DNA of 7,817 nt from Planctomycetota bacterium. GTDB taxonomy: Bacteria > Planctomycetota > PUPC01 > DSUN01. Where the stretch lies: NCBI GenBank assembly GCA_016872875.1, contig VGYW01000388.1:1-7817 (forward strand), written 5' to 3'. The notes under the pieces are model-generated. The model ran no database searches. It was not told the origin of the DNA and worked only from the letters and a program-made list of their open reading frames with translations. Made by a program: the position numbers and the translations under genes. Positions within the stretch are counted from its first letter, which is position 1. Each line of letters starts with the position of its first letter. Of the stretch, positions 5,777-7,817 are shown piece after piece.

Positions 5777-6637
5777 ATGCTGGAAGCGCAAGAGCTCATC
5801 ACCATTGCTGACCATCGCTTCGCACGTACATGGTCCGGGCGCAAGACCACGCGCCCCGGTGTCACGCTTGTCGCCTTCTATGGGCTGCCGAAACCCCAGG
5901 AAATCGAGCATCTCCTGGAACTCGCCGTCCACAACATCCCGGCGGAACTACCCGGCTGGCTCGAACCCATGCCTCGCCGGCAGGTCCACGGCACGATCAT
6001 AGGCCTCGAGGGGCGCCGGCAGAGAGACGGGAGCGTGATCCACGAGAACCTGCGGCACGGCGACGTCTGGTCACGAGACGCCAGCTCTGACAGAGCTATC
6101 GACTTCTCGGGACTCCTCGCGTACCTCCGCGGCCTTCAGTGGCCGATCACCATCCAGTTCGGCGGCGTGGGGCCGGACACTGTCAATCCCCAAGACCCCG
6201 TTCGCCGCCCCTTTGAGCGCTTGTTCTCCGTGCACGATAACGGTCTAGTAGTCGCGATAGGCTGGCCGGTCGGCCCGGATGGCGTGCTCTTTCAACCGCT
6301 CTTGGCGCGCCTGAGGAAGGATGTGGAGTACTTCAACGTGGTCCACAAGTACCACGTGAGCCCAGAGGACTGGGACAACGATTTCTTCATGGTGCTCGGG
6401 TCGCTCAATCTCAGGAGATGGGGTCGTGCAACCCACAAGGAGCGCCGGAGCGTCTTGGGCTGGCTCTCGCGTTACGTCGACCAGGTGAGGGCCGCGTTGG
6501 CACCCGAGTGCCTCACCGTCGAGCTGGCCCGCGAGCGCTTGCAGGTCGTGGCGTACCGGGATGCCGCCCTCAGCCGCACCACATTCTGCAAGCCGGTGTC
6601 GGAAGTCTCTCCCGATGAGCTTCGCAGTCTGTACTGA
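5777..6637 (+). CDS. Probable 2H phosphoesterase superfamily protein
   Basis: The 286-residue protein carries two H-x-T/S motifs: HGTI at 71-74 and HVSP at 193-196, each in a strand-like context ('RRQVHGTIIGLEG' and 'NVVHKYHVSPED'). Between and after them is the order expected of the 2H (LigT-like) fold: 'WPITIQFGGV' at 122-131, 'GLVVAIGWPV' at 156-165, a helix 'FQPLLARLRKDVEYF', then 'ELARERLQVVAYRD' at 249-262. Known 2H enzymes open cyclic phosphodiesters or cut 2'-5' bonds in RNA ends, ADP-ribose cyclic phosphate or cyclic oligonucleotides. The spacing of 122 residues between the histidines is longer than in LigT, so this would be a divergent member. It has no signal peptide or membrane segment, so it is probably cytoplasmic. 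It lies 30 nt after the nuclease gene with only a weak ribosome site (ggaa), suggesting coupled expression. The gene is secure; the family call is moderate. Confidence 0.55.
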   Translation: MLEAQELITIADHRFARTWSGRKTTRPGVTLVAFYGLPKPQEIEHLLELAVHNIPAELPGWLEPMPRRQVHGTIIGLEGRRQRDGSVIHENLRHGDVWSRDASSDRAIDFSGLLAYLRGLQWPITIQFGGVGPDTVNPQDPVRRPFERLFSVHDNGLVVAIGWPVGPDGVLFQPLLARLRKDVEYFNVVHKYHVSPEDWDNDFFMVLGSLNLRRWGRATHKERRSVLGWLSRYVDQVRAALAPECLTVELARERLQVVAYRDAALSRTTFCKPVSEVSPDELRSLY

Positions 6638-6695
6638 CGCACCGGCCAGCGTCCCGCCAGAAAGCTGCAACAGTCCTGAACGAGGAACGCGGAGC
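6638..6695. other. Short spacer with weak ribosome site before the peptidase gene
   Basis: The 58-nt gap holds no clear promoter or terminator. GAGG at 6682-6685, 10 nt before ATG 6696, is the most plausible ribosome site; a GGAG at 6691-6694 is too close to the start. Confidence 0.35.
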
Positions 6696-7817
6696 ATGAG
6701 GATTAGCCTTTGGTTCTCACTTGGGATCGCCGTGTCCCTGGCAGGCACACTCGCCGCCGACACGGTGACGACGAAGGACGACCTGACCCTCAAAGGCCGC
6801 GTGGTCAGCGAGGCGCAGGACAAGCTGGTCCTCCGCACCCCCTACGGCGAGCTGGCCATCCCCAAGGCTCAGATCAAGGAGCACAAGCGCTCCAGCTACG
6901 CGGTCGAGCTGAAGGACGGCTCGAAGCTCGTCGGCCAGATAACGGCCGAATCCCCGCAACAACTGACACTGAAGGTGGAGGGCAAGGACCGCGCCATCGC
7001 CCAGGCCGACGTCAAGGCGGTGACCGAGCGCCCGACCCTTGACGAGCGCAAGCTCGACCAGATGCGCGAGCAGGCCCTCAAGATTCTCCAGGAGAAGAAG
7101 TACGCGGAGGCCATCAAGCTCTACCAGGAAATCCTCGAGGCGGCGCCCGACGACGCGACCTCGATCTACAACCTGGCCTGCGCCTACTCCCTGACGAAGG
7201 AGAACGCCAAGGCGGTGGCCATGCTCCGGAAGTCCCTTGAGGCCGGCTTCATCAAGTTCGGCCACATCGAGGCCGACCCCGACTGGGACGGGATGCGCAA
7301 CGACCCCGGCTTCCAGGCGCTGATGAAGGAGCGGGCGAAGTACGTCGCCAGCGGCGTCGCACTCTCCGTCGAGCGGGTCCACAAGGCCCTCGCCGCACGC
7401 AGCGTGGACGCCAAGGCCTACAAGACCCTACACGACAATGCCCGCAACTTCATCTACATGCACTCCCGGAGCGATGACGACCTGGCCCAGGTCCGCCACG
7501 CCCTCGAGCAGTTCGGCGAGTGGCAATGGAAGAACCTCCTCCAGAACCGCCCCCAGGACCCCATCTACATCGTGCTGCTGACCCAGGCGGACACGCCGAA
7601 GGTCTTCCCCGGCGGGCGGGGCGGCGGCGTGTTCAACGCGGGGAGCAACGTGCTGCTCTGCGGCGACCTGCCCGCCTGGAAGATCATCAACACCAGCGTC
7701 GTCATGCACGAGTTCACCCACGCCCTCCACCACGCCGACATGGGCGCGCGCCGCCAGACACATCCCATCTGGCTCGTCGAGGGCCTCGGCACCCTCTTCG
7801 AGACCGCACGCCACGAG
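6696..7817 (+). CDS. Secreted TPR protein with gluzincin-type zinc peptidase domain, 3'-truncated by window edge
   Basis: The frame is open from ATG 6696 to the last base (374 codons). Residues 1-21 form a signal peptide (MRISLWFSLGIAVSLAGTLA, cleavage likely after Ala20 or Ala21). Residues 23-66 and 68-110 are two copies of an SH3-like beta repeat ('LTLKGRVVSEAQDKLVLRT' and 'SKLVGQITAESPQQLTLKV'). Residues 120-215 are TPR-like helices ('KKYAEAIKLYQEILEAAPDD', 'YNLACAYSLTKENAKAVAML') ending in the common 'DPDWDGMRNDPGFQALM'. A peptidase-like domain follows from about 220: HEFTH at 338-342 gives zinc ligands H338 and H342 with catalytic E339, and 'WLVEGLG' supplies E362, the third ligand of a gluzincin. 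This resembles planctomycete DUF1570 or peptidase-MA-like proteins. The rest of the domain lies beyond the window. It probably acts outside the cytoplasm; its substrate is unknown. Confidence 0.85.
   Translation, partial: MRISLWFSLGIAVSLAGTLAADTVTTKDDLTLKGRVVSEAQDKLVLRTPYGELAIPKAQIKEHKRSSYAVELKDGSKLVGQITAESPQQLTLKVEGKDRAIAQADVKAVTERPTLDERKLDQMREQALKILQEKKYAEAIKLYQEILEAAPDDATSIYNLACAYSLTKENAKAVAMLRKSLEAGFIKFGHIEADPDWDGMRNDPGFQALMKERAKYVASGVALSVERVHKALAARSVDAKAYKTLHDNARNFIYMHSRSDDDLAQVRHALEQFGEWQWKNLLQNRPQDPIYIVLLTQADTPKVFPGGRGGGVFNAGSNVLLCGDLPAWKIINTSVVMHEFTHALHHADMGARRQTHPIWLVEGLGTLFETARHE

Noticed and set aside
6717..7382. Minus-strand open frame (221 aa) opposite the peptidase gene
   Set aside because: The + strand here encodes a signal peptide, repeats and TPR helices in one frame; the antisense product is repetitive Leu/Val/Gly-rich sequence.

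Overview
The window is GC-rich bacterial chromosome, most likely from a Planctomycetota or related PVC-type genome, probably a metagenome-derived one. This rests on family recognition: a PQQ-like propeller of the planctomycete type, a Gfo/Idh/MocA oxidoreductase remnant, a secreted TPR/zinc-peptidase protein, and several kinds of dispersed palindromic repeats often seen in such genomes. No rRNA, tRNA, CRISPR array or transposase was seen. All credible genes are on the + strand; the long minus-strand frames are shadows of GC-rich genes.

Layout. (1) 1-1179 is the 3' part of a PQQ-like beta-propeller gene cut by the left edge; a palindromic repeat is inserted in frame at 727-800. (2) 1186-1322 is a symmetric element of four hairpins. 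(3) 1334-3552 is a small-membrane-protein gene and its paralogue, with an AAA_14/DUF4143 ATPase gene between them. The ATPase has its own sigma70-type promoter placed so that the transcript should be leaderless. A 30-bp imperfect inverted repeat built of 10-bp units precedes the second paralogue. (4) 3556-4126 is a broken Gfo/Idh/MocA oxidoreductase gene (in-frame stop, internal deletion, frameshift). A 15-codon relic with the same start context follows the first small-protein gene, so an ancestral pair [small membrane protein + oxidoreductase] seems to have been duplicated and then decayed. (5) 4265-6637 is a two-gene unit with a good promoter: a protein with an N-terminal Mrr-like PD-(D/E)XK nuclease domain and a large uncharacterised C-terminal region, then a protein with two H-x-T/S motifs resembling the 2H phosphoesterase superfamily. 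(6) 6696 to the right edge is a secreted protein with two SH3-like repeats, TPR-like helices and a HExxH...E zinc-peptidase domain, cut by the window end.

The pair at 4346-6637 is the best candidate for an undescribed system: a probable nuclease effector linked to a probable cyclic-nucleotide or RNA-end phosphoesterase, in a region full of repeats, gene decay and a DUF4143 ATPase. The assignment to 2H and any defence role are inferences. The propeller and the peptidase look like ordinary host genes flanking this disturbed accessory stretch.
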